Shown here one piece after another: positions 42,553 through 53,380 of a stretch of DNA of 64,000 bases. The notes under the pieces are model-generated. The model was not told where the DNA came from and ran no database searches. It was given only the letters and a program-made list of their open reading frames with translations. The DNA is from JAWKUK01 sp041398605 (GTDB taxonomy: Bacteria > Planctomycetota > UBA1135 > GCA-002686595): assembly GCA_041398605.1 (NCBI GenBank), contig JAWKUK010000004.1, positions 186,001-250,000 of the forward strand. The letters are read 5' to 3'. A program made the translations under genes and the position numbers. Positions within the stretch are counted from its first letter, which is position 1. Each line of letters starts with the position of its first letter.

Positions 42553-42602
42553 CGCGCTGGGCGCGCTGGGCGCGCTGGGCGCGCTGGGTCGCGACCCAGC
42601 GC
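42553..42602. repeat. 9-bp tandem repeat leading into a palindromic terminator-like hairpin
   Basis: Four tandem copies of CGCGCTGGG fill 42553-42588. The last runs into a 22-base perfect palindrome, 42581-42602 (GCGCTGGGTCG and its complement). It lies between the convergent stops at 42542 and 42632 and could work as a terminator in both directions although T runs are absent. Confidence 0.7.
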
Positions 42603-42631
42603 ACCGCAAGTTGCAGCGCCCCGGACCGCGC

Positions 42632-43084
42632 TCAGGGCAGGCGCAGCAGCGTGCCCGGCTTCACGAAGTCCGGGTTCGAGATCCGGTCGCGGTTGGCCTC
42701 GTGCAGCTCGCGCCAACGGTTGCCGTCGCCGAGCGCGCGCTTGGCCACGTGCCACAGCCCTTCGCCCTCGCGCACCTCGACTTCGCGCACTTCCGGGGTG
42801 TTCGGCAAGCGATCCACGGCCGGCACCAGCACGACCTTGCCCGCCGCGAGGACCGTGCCCTCGTTCGAACGGCGCAAGAGGCGCGCCCGCCCCTCGTCGC
42901 CGTAATAGCGCTTCGCGATCGAGGCCCACGTGTCGCCGTCACGAACCAGCGCGGTGAAGACCTCCGGATCGATCGTGGCCTCGAGGCCCGCGAGCGTGTT
43001 GAGGTCCCACCCGCTCTGCATCACGACGCCCGGCCCGGTGCTCGGGCGCGCGCCGCCGCTCTCACTCCCCACTTCAGCGACCAT
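42632..43084 (-). CDS. LysM-domain protein
   Basis: The product is 150 residues. Two LysM-like units are visible: FTALVRDGDTWASIAKRYYG to AAGKVVLVPAVDR, and VREVEVREGEGLWHVAKRAL to VKPGTLLRLP. LysM binds N-acetylglucosamine of peptidoglycan. There is no signal peptide, only a polar N-terminus, so either export is by another route or it acts inside, as in some ClpX-like/XkdP-type LysM proteins. It lies 15 bases after a one-helix membrane protein on the same strand, suggesting a small operon and a shared role at the envelope. Confidence 0.85.
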   Translation of the reverse strand: MVAEVGSESGGARPSTGPGVVMQSGWDLNTLAGLEATIDPEVFTALVRDGDTWASIAKRYYGDEGRARLLRRSNEGTVLAAGKVVLVPAVDRLPNTPEVREVEVREGEGLWHVAKRALGDGNRWRELHEANRDRISNPDFVKPGTLLRLP

Positions 43085-43099
43085 CAGCGGGCCCGCAGG

Positions 43100-43408
43100 T
43101 TACGCGCCAGCCGGCTGGGGCACGAGCGGGCGCTCCACCTCTACTCCCCGACCAGCCCCGCTCCCGGCGAACGGGCGCGGCTGAATCGTGGTCGGAGGCG
43201 TGCCAGCTTCGCTCCCCACCCGCGGCACAGTCCCCCTCGGAACGCCAGCGGGAGGTGTCGACGGTACCTTCGCGCTCGCTTGACGCTGGGCGCTCTCGTC
43301 CCCGGCCTTGCCCGCTGCCTTCGGCTGCCCCTGGTCCAACGACCAAACGAACAGGACGACGATCGCGAACAGGACGCTCAGGACGACGATCTTCTCGGTC
43401 TTCCCCAT
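43100..43408 (-). CDS. one-helix membrane protein with proline-rich tail
   Basis: The product is 102 residues from ATG 43408. A basic start (MGKTEK) leads into one hydrophobic helix (IVVLSVLFAIVVLFVWSL). The rest is a polar, proline/glycine/alanine-rich tail that is probably on the outside. I recognise no family. It is 15 bases upstream of the LysM gene, probably one transcript. It diverges from the glycosyltransferase gene, with 184 bases between the starts. Its reading frame continues antisense to the glycosyltransferase but only the part from 43408 looks coding. Confidence 0.6.
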   Translation of the reverse strand: MGKTEKIVVLSVLFAIVVLFVWSLDQGQPKAAGKAGDESAQRQASAKVPSTPPAGVPRGTVPRVGSEAGTPPTTIQPRPFAGSGAGRGVEVERPLVPQPAGA

Positions 43409-43592
43409 GATCCCGGTGGGTCCCTCTCTATGTGACTCGCTCGGGTCGCGCTCTGCGACGCCGGTGAACCGGCGACGGCGCGGTGTGTGCGGCACCACGC
43501 CGATCCCTCTCCGTAGAGGGTTCCGAATCGGGGCACGCGGATCAACTCTCGAACGCTCGGAATTCCGAGCGGGTCCGCAGTACCTTCGCAGG

Positions 43593-45907
43593 ATGGACAT
43601 CCAGGAGGCCCATCCACAACGACGCGCGCTGCGCCGCGCGCTCACGGCGACCGCGCTCGTCGCGCTCGCGCTCGGCGCTTGGAGCTTCCTAGCGCAACAC
43701 GGGTGGCCGATGGCCGACGCAGTCGAGTACCTCGAGCGCGCGCGCGCCTTCGTGCGCGGCGAGCCCGTGATCGACGCGCAAGCGATCCGGCCGATGGGCG
43801 TCTCGCTGCTGTTCGTGCCCCTCTTCGCGCTCGCGGAGGCCCTCGGGACGCCCGACGCCGCGTGGCTCGCCCCCGCCGCACGCGCCATCGCCGTCCTGCT
43901 CGCCGCGGGCACCGCGCTCGCTGCGGCGCAGCTCGCGCGGCGCTGCACGGGCGCGCCCTTGGTCGTCGCGGTCGCAGGGCTCGTCGTCGCGACGAACCCC
44001 GTGCTCCTCCGCTTCGCCGCGGTGCCGCTCGCGGACGTCGCCGCGACCCTCGGCATCACGCTCGCGCTCCTGGCCCTCACCCCGCGCCGGGGCACCGCGC
44101 CGGGCACCGCGCGCCCGCTGCGGCACGGCCTCGTCGTCGGCGCCGCGGCGTCGCTCGCTTGCCTCTCGGCGTACAAGACGTTGCCCTTGGTGGGTGTGCT
44201 CGCGGCCGCGGCGGTCCTCGGCGCCGCGTGGCGCGGCCGAGGCCTGCCCGGGGCGCCTGGCGCACGGGCGGCGCGGTGGCGCTGGGGCTCGCGCTCGCGC
44301 TCGGCCTCGCGGCGGCGGCGCAGTGCGCCCTCGATGCCCGCACCTACGGCAGCTTCGGCGCCGGGCTCGTGACCTACGTCGTCTACAACACTGGGCCACA
44401 GGTCGGCACCTACCTCTACGACCTAGGGCTGACAGAGCTCGGCGCGCGCGTCTACCAGTGGGGGCTGTCCCTGTCCGGCGGCATGGCCCTCGACGACGTC
44501 TCGCGCGCGACCGCCGACGTGCGCCACAGCCACCCGCGCTCGTGGTACCTGACCCACCTCTCCGAGTTCCTGCCCGCGCCGCTCCTGCCGTTGCTGGCCA
44601 TCGGGGCCGTCGTCGCGGTCGGCCTGCCCAGCGCGCGGCTTCCGCTCCTGATGGCCGTCGTCTATGCGGTCGTCACCTCGCGCAAGGGCGACAAGGACTT
44701 CCGCCTCTGGCTCCCGCTCCTGCCCGTGTTCGCGCTGACGATCGGGCTCGGCGCGCGCGCGCTGGCTGGCCACGCGCGCGCCGCCCTCGCTGGGCCCCGC
44801 GCGACGCTCGTCGCGACGTGCTTGACGCTCGCTCTCGGCATCACGCTCGTCCAACACGCCGTCTACCTGCGGACGGACGCAGCGCGGTTCGGCGCGTACG
44901 TGGATGCCGCGCATTGGGTCGAACGAGAGCTCGCGCCGACGCTCATCCTGCCGGCAGGCGCGGCGCCCGACGCCCCGCGTGCCCCGTTGGCGCTGGCCGC
45001 CTGCTGGAACTGGGCCGTTCTGCTGCAGACAGGTCCGGGCGTGCGGCTCACGAAGCTGCCCAAGCAGCTTGACCTGTGGCGCTGGAGCAGCGTCGACGAC
45101 GACATGCGCGCATCCGTGCGGGCGGCGCTCGAGGAGCAGGACGCGCTCATCGTGCACCATTCGGTGTTGACCGGGCACCTCGACCTCTGTGAATGGCTCG
45201 CAGAGCGCTTCATCGTCGTCGCGGGTTTCTGGGAGCCGGCGCGGACCCCGGGCATCGGCCCGATTCTCGTCCTTGCGCGGCGGGGACGGACGACCCTTGC
45301 GGGGCACGCCCTCGTCGAGCGGAGCGTGCTGGCGGAGGGTGACCCCCGCGCCGCGGCCGCGGGGCTCTCCTTCTCACGCGACGACCTCGAAGCCGAGGAG
45401 CGCGTCTCGCTGCTCGCCGCGACGCTCACGCGCCTCGCCGGGGGCGGGGTCGGCTGGCTGGAGACGACTTGGCGGGCGGACGTGGGCGCGATCGCCGGCG
45501 GCGCGATCGGCGCGCGGACAGGCGGCTACCAGCTGCGCACCCGCGTGGCGGATCCAAGCGGCGGTTGGGCCGTGGACACATGGCGGCCATTCGGGCGCGC
45601 GATCGCACCTTCGGGCTCCTGGCCGCGGGGCGCGCTCGTGGTCGATGGCTGGGTGGTCGATCCTTGGCGCGGCTCCCTCGAGGACACACTCGAGGGCGCG
45701 GCGCGGCACACCGCGCCGGAGGGCGCCACCGCAGCGGAGCTCTGGCTCGACGTGGCGACGCGCGACGCAGGCGCGGTGACCGGGCGGCTGAGCGCCGACG
45801 GACCGCACCAGGCGCGTCCTGCTGCCGCGGACGGCGCCGTGCGTGTGGGCACCCTGCGCTTGCCCAAAGCGCCCGGAGAGACGAGCGAGGTCACCCTCGA
45901 GCCGTGA
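43593..45907 (+). CDS. GT-C membrane glycosyltransferase, GT22/GT39-like, apparent frameshift
   Basis: The N-terminal half (ATG 43593, MDIQEAHPQRR) and the C-terminal half lie in two frames. The first gives helices and the motif MADAVEYLERARAFVRG, like the acidic first loop of GT-C enzymes. The second, from about 44255, continues with GGAVALGLALALGLAAAAQ and further helices to the stop at 45907, including SRKGDKDFRLWLPLLPV, similar to the HKExRF region of GT22 mannosyltransferases. One missing G in the run at 44250-44253 would join them into about 771 residues. Last 300 residues form a soluble outer domain. It probably transfers a sugar from a lipid-linked donor. Acceptor unknown. Confidence 0.75.
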
Positions 45908-46022
45908 TGAAGGCCACGCGACGGTTGAGTCAAGGCCGAGCGGCGGATATGGTCTCGAAGTCCGGAGGGACCTCGACTCCCGGACGCCCATCGCGCAGCC
46001 TTCTCCCGCGCGCGAATCGACT

Positions 46023-46628
46023 ATGCAGAGCGTCCGTTCGACCCGACCCGCCTTCCGTTTTTCGCCCGCGACCCTCACCGCAACGCCGGCAACCGCGCTC
46101 ATGGCGCTCGTCGCGCTGCTGCTGACCGCGGGCTCGTTCAGCGCCTGCGCGACCGGCAAGCCGAGCGGAGCGAACCGCGCTGGCGGGATCGCCTCGTTCA
46201 TGATCCAGCCCGCGGGCACGGAGCTGCGCATCGTCAGCGACGCTTGGATCGCGGGCGCGGGTTACGAAGGCGAGACGGCAATGGAGCGGCGCGCAGACTT
46301 CCGCCGGAAGACCGTCTACAGCGCGAGCGGCACCAGCGCAGCGGTCAAGGCCTGTGAAGACGAGGTCTTCCAGGGCCTCATCGAGGCCTTCGAAGCGGAG
46401 GGCTTCGGGCGCTACTCCGTTGAGGGCGCCGCGCGGCCCGAGCCTGCGGTCTCGAGCTACGCGCTCGAGGTGACCCGCGATGGCGACGCCCGGCACTGGC
46501 TGCGCGTGAAGGGTACCCCCGTCGACGAAGCCGCCGCGTTCAAGCGCTGCGTGGCGATCTTCAACGAAGTGTTCAACGTCCTCGACGGTTACCAGTCGGG
46601 CGACGAATCGTTCCGCTTCAAGGAGTGA
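46023..46628 (+). CDS. exported lipoprotein of unknown function
   Basis: The product is 201 residues from ATG 46023. The signal sequence (TALMALVALLLTAGSFSAC) ends in a lipobox-like FSAC, so it is probably lipid-anchored. The mature part is small, with RIVSDAWIAGAGYEGETAME and EVFQGLIEAFEAEGFGRYSV, and ends in SFRFKE. I recognise no family. It lies 95 bases upstream of the CTP synthase gene on the same strand and may be an independent unit. Confidence 0.65.
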   Translation: MQSVRSTRPAFRFSPATLTATPATALMALVALLLTAGSFSACATGKPSGANRAGGIASFMIQPAGTELRIVSDAWIAGAGYEGETAMERRADFRRKTVYSASGTSAAVKACEDEVFQGLIEAFEAEGFGRYSVEGAARPEPAVSSYALEVTRDGDARHWLRVKGTPVDEAAAFKRCVAIFNEVFNVLDGYQSGDESFRFKE

Positions 46629-46722
46629 CGCGCCCGCGCGCCGCTCACGTCCAGCAACTCGAGCCGCATCCACGGGTGAGCGCCGCTCCGTACCGCGACG
46701 GAACGCGCCCCCACATCCAGAC

Positions 46723-48359
<1,637 letters not shown>

Positions 48360-48363
<4 letters not shown>

Positions 48364-48632
48364 GCGAAGAGCGCACGGCCGAGGACGTCCCGCTCCCGGG
48401 CGGCGACCTGCGCCTCTTCGTCACGCGGCTCGCCTATCAGGGCATGCTGGCCTGCGGCCTGATCGAGAATCCGTTGACGGGCACGCGGCAGAAGAACCCA
48501 TCGGGCGCGCGCATGGTGCTCGACGACATCGGCATGCTGCTCGAGAAGACCCAGGGCAACCTGACGCTCGACGAGAAGGAGCACCTCGACAAGGTCTATG
48601 CCGACCTGACGCGGCTCGTCGCGCAGTTGTAG
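48360..48632 (+). CDS. DUF1844 protein
   Basis: The product is 90 residues from GTG 48360, which overlaps the stop of pyrG (GTGA). The core GDLRLFVTRLAYQGMLACGL and KNPSGARMVLDDIGMLLEKT to NLTLDEKEHLDKVYADLTR follows DUF1844, a short helical domain found widely in bacteria, often encoded near pyrG or translation genes. The role is unknown. Because it is translated directly after CTP synthase, levels of both are likely linked. Confidence 0.88.
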
Positions 48633-48729
48633 CGCTCGACCCCGAGCGCCCCACGACTTGGTCCACGAATTGCCCCGGCAATTCGAATCGAGCGTAAGGT
48701 CCGGCAGCGCTGCGACGAGGGAGGGCGTG

Positions 48730-50910
48730 ATGCGCTTCCCATTAGTCTCCAACGACGAACGCGACTTCGCGCGCTTTCAGGCGCTGCGCGACAGCGCCGC
48801 GCTGGCACGGGTCTTCGACCGCAACGCTCCCGCACTGCTGAGCCTCGCGCGCCACCTCGCGCCCGACGCCAGCAGCGCGGACGACCTCCTTCAGGCGACG
48901 TTCTTGACGGCGCTCGAGAAGTGTGGCGCGTGGGACCCAACGCGGCGCGTCGCGCCCTGGCTGACGGGCATCCTTGCCCTACACGCGCGTGCTGCGCGGC
49001 GCCGTGCGCAGGTCGCGCATGACGCGCACAGCGGCCCACAGGTCGTCGACCTCGCGGAGGAACAAAGGGCCCGCGGACACCGCCTCGACCCGGCGCTGTG
49101 TGCGCTCTCATGCGAACGCCGGGCGGCGTTCGATGCGCTCCTCGAGGCCCTGCCGGACGGGGACCGCGCGGTGCTCGAGCCCCACCTGGTCGAGGGCGCG
49201 AGCGCGCGCGAGATCGGCGCGCGGTTGGGGCTCACGGCCAATGCCGTCCACCAACGCGTGCATCGCGCGCTGCGACGGGTCGCGCGCCGTTTGCCGCCGG
49301 CGCTTGCGCCGTGCCTTGCGCCGTGCCTCCCGCTTGGCCTTGCGCATCGTTTCCCCAACGCAGCGCCGCACGCCGGAGACGTCCTCGCTGCCGCGCGCGA
49401 CGCGGTGCTCGCAGCGGCGCGGCGCTCGGCCGCCGAGCTGCCACGCACCGCGCGCACTGCGCGCACTGCGCGCACTGCGCGCACTGCAGCCGCCGCCAAG
49501 GCCGCCGCCGCGCACCCGACCTCGTTCGCGCGCCGCGCGACGTTCGCGGCGCTTGCAGCAGGTGCGTGCCTCGTGGGCGCGGCGCGCCTGGACCTCGCCG
49601 CGCAGATGCGGGGACGCGCAGGCCACGCCGCAAGCACATCTGGAGGCGCGCTCCATGCGGCTTCAGCGCCGGCCGCGCCGTCGCCCACCAATGCCGCTGC
49701 GCCCCCGCCACCCACCGCCCGCGCAGCGTTCGCCGACGAGCCCTCGAATGGCGCAACGGCACCGGGTTCAGGCCTGCCGGCCGAGCCGTGGGCGCTCACT
49801 TGCCTCGTCCAGAGCCAGCACGACTCCGCGTTCCTCGCCGACGCATCCGCGTGGCTGCGCCCCGTCGACGGGACTTCGGCGCAAGCGACGCCCTTAGCGC
49901 GCGCGGCCATGGGCGAGCGCCCAGGCGCACCGGCGACGATTCAGATCGAAGTCACCGACGACGAGCTCCAACGCCTCGAGATCCGCGCGCCGGGGCACCT
50001 CACTTGGAGCCTGCCAGACGAGCCTCGGCTCCGCGAGCGCCGGCTCAGGAGCGATCTCTCGCGAGACGAAGCGCGGCGCAGCGGCCTCCTAAACCCTTTC
50101 TTGCTCCCGGCGCGCAGCGTCTCGGGCAGGGTCGTCGACGCAGCGGGCAACCCGGTCGCCGGGGCGCAGCTCTTTGTCGTCGGAAACACCCTTGGGCGCG
50201 GCGCGCCTGACAGCGAGGCGCCCGTCGCAACGAGCGATGGCGGCGGCGCCTTCCACCTGACCGATGCGGTGCGCAGGTCAGCGAGCGATTCGCTCGCGCT
50301 CGTCGCCGTCTACGAGGGCGGACGCGGTCGCGTGCAGGTCGGGTGGCGCAGCTTGGGCGAGCCGGCGGACCCGTCGGTGGACGGGCACAGTGAGGTCCTC
50401 GTGCAGCTCGGGCTCACGCACTCGTCCGAGGTCCGGGCAGTCGACCGTGACGGTGACCCCGTCGCAGGGGTCCTCCTGCGCGCGATGCCCCGCGGCGGGC
50501 CATGGACTAGGTCCTTCGATGACAGCGGTCCGACAACTTGGCCCCCCGCTTGGCGCGCAGCCTTCGAGGCCACGTCGGGACCAGACGGCCTCGCGCAGTT
50601 CCGAGACCTGCCGTTACTGCCTGCGCCGGAGCTCGGCCTCGCAGACGGCGCGCGCCTGACCGTGGACGGCTTCGACTTCGGCGTCTTCGAGGTACGCGCC
50701 TCCGGTGAGACCTATTCGACCACGTCCATCGGTTACCTCTACGCGCCGCTCCCGAGGTCGGCGGAAGGGGTCCTCGTCCCCGCGGCGTCACACGAGCTCG
50801 CGCGCCTCGTCACCGGTGGCCAGCTCTTCGGGGCCGTTGAAGTTGAGGTCGAGGTGCATGAAGCGCTGGGCACTGCCGCGTCGGCTGCCGACGCGCATGC
50901 GACCGACTGA
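48730..50910 (+). CDS. ECF sigma factor with membrane segment and carboxypeptidase-regulatory-like C-terminal domain
   Basis: The product is 726 residues. Residues 1-190 form an ECF sigma factor: region 2 (AALARVFDRNAPALLSLARH to DDLLQATFLTALEKC) and region 4 (LPDGDRAVLEPHLVEGASAR, EIGARLGLTANAVHQRVHRA). A basic, alanine-rich linker with four RTA-type repeats (near 240-252) leads to one hydrophobic segment (ATFAALAAGACLVGAA, about 270-285). A proline/alanine-rich stretch follows, then an outer part with at least one beta-sandwich of the carboxypeptidase regulatory type (ARSVSGRVVDAAGNPVAGAQ) and others. The sigma domain would lie on the inner side and the rest across the membrane. ATG 48730 is preferred over an upstream TTG. 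Confidence 0.8.
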   Translation: MRFPLVSNDERDFARFQALRDSAALARVFDRNAPALLSLARHLAPDASSADDLLQATFLTALEKCGAWDPTRRVAPWLTGILALHARAARRRAQVAHDAHSGPQVVDLAEEQRARGHRLDPALCALSCERRAAFDALLEALPDGDRAVLEPHLVEGASAREIGARLGLTANAVHQRVHRALRRVARRLPPALAPCLAPCLPLGLAHRFPNAAPHAGDVLAAARDAVLAAARRSAAELPRTARTARTARTARTAAAAKAAAAHPTSFARRATFAALAAGACLVGAARLDLAAQMRGRAGHAASTSGGALHAASAPAAPSPTNAAAPPPPTARAAFADEPSNGATAPGSGLPAEPWALTCLVQSQHDSAFLADASAWLRPVDGTSAQATPLARAAMGERPGAPATIQIEVTDDELQRLEIRAPGHLTWSLPDEPRLRERRLRSDLSRDEARRSGLLNPFLLPARSVSGRVVDAAGNPVAGAQLFVVGNTLGRGAPDSEAPVATSDGGGAFHLTDAVRRSASDSLALVAVYEGGRGRVQVGWRSLGEPADPSVDGHSEVLVQLGLTHSSEVRAVDRDGDPVAGVLLRAMPRGGPWTRSFDDSGPTTWPPAWRAAFEATSGPDGLAQFRDLPLLPAPELGLADGARLTVDGFDFGVFEVRASGETYSTTSIGYLYAPLPRSAEGVLVPAASHELARLVTGGQLFGAVEVEVEVHEALGTAASAADAHATD
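49451..49486. repeat. in-frame 9-bp tandem repeat inside the sigma-factor gene
   Basis: Four exact copies of CGCGCACTG add ARTARTARTART-like residues in the linker before the membrane segment. Nine bases per unit keep the frame, so copy number can change the linker length without breaking the protein. Confidence 0.85.
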
Positions 50911-50964
50911 GGGCAGGTCCGCGCACCTGGCCTCCAGCGGGGCGGCGGCCCAGGCGCCGGCCCC

Positions 50965-51003
50965 CCGGGCGCCTACCACCCGGGCGCCTACCACCCGGGC
51001 GCC
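50965..51003. repeat. 15-bp tandem repeat in a convergent gap
   Basis: Two full copies and a third partial copy of CCGGGCGCCTACCAC lie between the sigma-factor stop (50910) and the 3' end of the kinase gene (51055). The GGCGCC cores can pair with each other, so the array may act as a terminator. Confidence 0.7.
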
Positions 51004-51054
51004 GTTCAACCTGACCCGCCCCACCGACCGCCTCGGGTCGCGTCGCGCGGCCGC

Positions 51055-52512
51055 TCACGCCGGGGCGGCGCTCGGCAAAGCGACACGCACGCGGAGGCGC
51101 CCGTCATGGAGCGTGAACTCGAGCTCCGCGCCGAGGCGCCGGCACGCCGCCGCGACGATCGACAGGCCGAGGCCCGCGTGCCCCGCGGCGCTCGAGGACG
51201 CGCGGCCACGCCAGAGTCGCTGCGTGAGGTGGCGGAGGTCGTCCGGGACCAAGTTCGGCGCGTCGTTCTCCACCGTGAGCGCGACCTCGCCCGCATGGGA
51301 CACGAGGCGCACGTCGATGGTCGAGCCGGCCGGCGCGTATTCGAGGGCGTTGTCGGCCAAGTTGTCGACGACGATGGCCCACGCGTCTCCGCCGCGCGGC
51401 AGGAGGAGCTGCCCCGGGGTCGACACGCGCACGCGGCCGGGCTCGCTCGCGCCGCCTGGCCGCCCCTCAAAGCTCCTGCGCACCAAAGCCGCGAGCGGGA
51501 CCGTCGTGTCCTCCTCGCTGGGCTCGACCGCCTGCAAGCGTGCGAGCCGCAGGAGCGCCTCGACCGTGCGCCCCATCCGCAGCGCGACGCCGTGGGCCTC
51601 CCGCAGCGCGACCTCTGGGTCGACCGTGCCCGGGAACCGCAGCGCGACGTCCGTGGTCGCGCGGATCTCAGAGATCGGCGTCCGCAGCTCGTGCGCGACG
51701 TTGGCGTTGAAGCTCCGCTCCTGCTCCAACACGTCCGAGGTGATGCGCATGTGACGATTCAGCTCCCGGACGAGGGGCCAGATCTCCGTGGGCACCTCTT
51801 GGAGCGACAGCGCGCCAAGCTCTTGCGGGTCGAGCGCCTGCACCGCCTGCACGACGTCATCGAGCGCCTTGGAGCCGCGGCGCAACGTCAACGCCACAGC
51901 GACGATGATCGCGAGGGCCGAGACGAGGCCGATCGTCAGGACCTCGACGAGCCCGCCGCGCAAGGACGCGCGCAGCGCCGCGGTCGGAGCGGCGATGACA
52001 ACGTCGACCCACAGCGGCGCGCCGCCGTTGTCCGAGCCGATTCGACGCGGGAAGTGCACGCCGACCGAGCGCAGCTGCGTCCCATCCGGCAGGCCGCCGT
52101 CGAACGCTGCAGGCGCGTCGATCGTGCCGAAGTCCCGCGGCAGCTCGGCCCCGAGGAGCGAAGGTGAACGCGCGAGGCGCTGACCGCCGGGGCCCCAGAT
52201 CTCGAAGTAGAACTGCCGGCTCTCCTGCGAGTACTCCGGCAAGTAGTCCTCGACAAAGTCGAAGCCGAGGCGCCCGTGCTCGGCGACGACGAGGCTCGCG
52301 AGGGCCTTCGCGCGCTGCGCGAGCTGCGCGTCGAAGACGCGCACGAGCAAGCGCCGCTCGAAGTGCCAGTGGACCGCGACGCCGAGGCATACGATGGGCA
52401 ACAACCAGACGAGCAGCCGTCCGAGGAGGAAGCGCCGGAGCGAATGGCGCGGGGCCCCCGCGCGCGCTCGCGCCACGCGGCTCGCCTTGGCAGTCCCGTC
52501 GCGCTCACTCAC
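51055..52512 (-). CDS. two-component sensor histidine kinase, HisKA type
   Basis: The product is 485 residues from GTG 52512, which overlaps the regulator gene by eight bases; ATGs at 52539 and 52557 are alternatives. Two membrane helices (LLVWLLPIVCLGVAVHWHF and VLTIGLVSALAIIVAVALTL) frame an outer sensor domain of about 120 residues. A HAMP-like region is followed by the phosphoacceptor in SFNANVAHELRTPISEIR, and the ATPase domain with VDNLADNALEYAPAG and GHAGLGLSIVAAACRRLG. It resembles QseC/TctE-type sensors. Encoded together with an OmpR-type regulator just upstream on the minus strand. Confidence 0.9.
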   Translation of the reverse strand: MSERDGTAKASRVARARAGAPRHSLRRFLLGRLLVWLLPIVCLGVAVHWHFERRLLVRVFDAQLAQRAKALASLVVAEHGRLGFDFVEDYLPEYSQESRQFYFEIWGPGGQRLARSPSLLGAELPRDFGTIDAPAAFDGGLPDGTQLRSVGVHFPRRIGSDNGGAPLWVDVVIAAPTAALRASLRGGLVEVLTIGLVSALAIIVAVALTLRRGSKALDDVVQAVQALDPQELGALSLQEVPTEIWPLVRELNRHMRITSDVLEQERSFNANVAHELRTPISEIRATTDVALRFPGTVDPEVALREAHGVALRMGRTVEALLRLARLQAVEPSEEDTTVPLAALVRRSFEGRPGGASEPGRVRVSTPGQLLLPRGGDAWAIVVDNLADNALEYAPAGSTIDVRLVSHAGEVALTVENDAPNLVPDDLRHLTQRLWRGRASSSAAGHAGLGLSIVAAACRRLGAELEFTLHDGRLRVRVALPSAAPA

Positions 52513-53212
52513 CGAGCGCCCCTGCCTCTGCCCCGCCATCGTCGGCCGGAATGACATACCCATGGCCGCGGCGCGTGACGATGGGGTCGCCGGCGCCCGC
52601 GTCGCGCAGCTTGCGCCGCAGCCCGCTGATGAAGACCTCGATGACGTTCGGGCCGGCGAACGAATCGGCGTCATGCAGCCGCTCGAGCAGCCAGCCCTTG
52701 GGGAGGACCGTCCCGCGGCGCGTCATGAGCGCCTCGAGGATGAGGTACTCGCTGCGCGTCAGCTCGAGCGGCTGCTCCCCGACCCGCGCGACCCGCGCCG
52801 AGGTCTCCACCGTGAGCGCGCCCACGGTGACGACCGGCGCGCTCACGGCCGCGCTGCGCCGCCCGAGCGCGCGGACGCGCGCCACGAGCTCGCCAAAGTC
52901 AAAGGGCTTCGGCAGGTAGTCGTCGGCGCCGACCTCGAGGCCGCGGATCCGGTCCGCCACCTCGGCGCGCGCCGAGAGCACGAGCACCGGGGTCGAGAGC
53001 CGCATCCGGCCGCGTAGCTGCGCCAGGACGTCGAGCCCGGAGAGCCCCGGGAGCATCCAATCCAGCACGACGACGTCGTACTCCGCCGCGATGAGCCGCA
53101 GCAAAGCGTCCTCCCCGGACGCGGCGTGATCGACGGTGAACCCCTCGGCCACGAAGCCCCGTACGAGCGCCGTCCCGAGCACGGGCGAGTCTTCGACGAG
53201 CAGGACCTTCAA
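52505..53212 (-). CDS. OmpR-family response regulator
   Basis: The product is 235 residues. The start codon at 53212 is TTG; it is chosen because MKVLLVEDSPVLGTALVRGF is the classical OmpR/QseB beginning and no ATG occurs close by. The receiver has phosphorylation site D51 in VVLDWMLPGLSG and the lysine in DYLPKPFDFGEL. The C-terminal winged helix shows LTRSEYLILEALMTRRGTVL, VIEVFISGLRRKLRDAG and TRRGHGYVI. It overlaps the kinase gene by eight bases. It is divergent from the LtaS-like gene, with 168 bases between the starts. Confidence 0.93.
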   Translation of the reverse strand: MKVLLVEDSPVLGTALVRGFVAEGFTVDHAASGEDALLRLIAAEYDVVVLDWMLPGLSGLDVLAQLRGRMRLSTPVLVLSARAEVADRIRGLEVGADDYLPKPFDFGELVARVRALGRRSAAVSAPVVTVGALTVETSARVARVGEQPLELTRSEYLILEALMTRRGTVLPKGWLLERLHDADSFAGPNVIEVFISGLRRKLRDAGAGDPIVTRRGHGYVIPADDGGAEAGALGE

Positions 53213-53380
53213 GCGAGCGCAACGCTACCGGGCGAGCCGCCTCGCCGCCACCGGGGGGCTGCCAGGACGGCCCGATGACACCTGCGCAATGAGGCTGGCC
53301 GGCCCGGGGGATTCAGCGGATCCAAAGGTTCGGACGCGACAACGATCGCTGCGGCGCCCCGCGCCCTGCACTCCTCCGCC

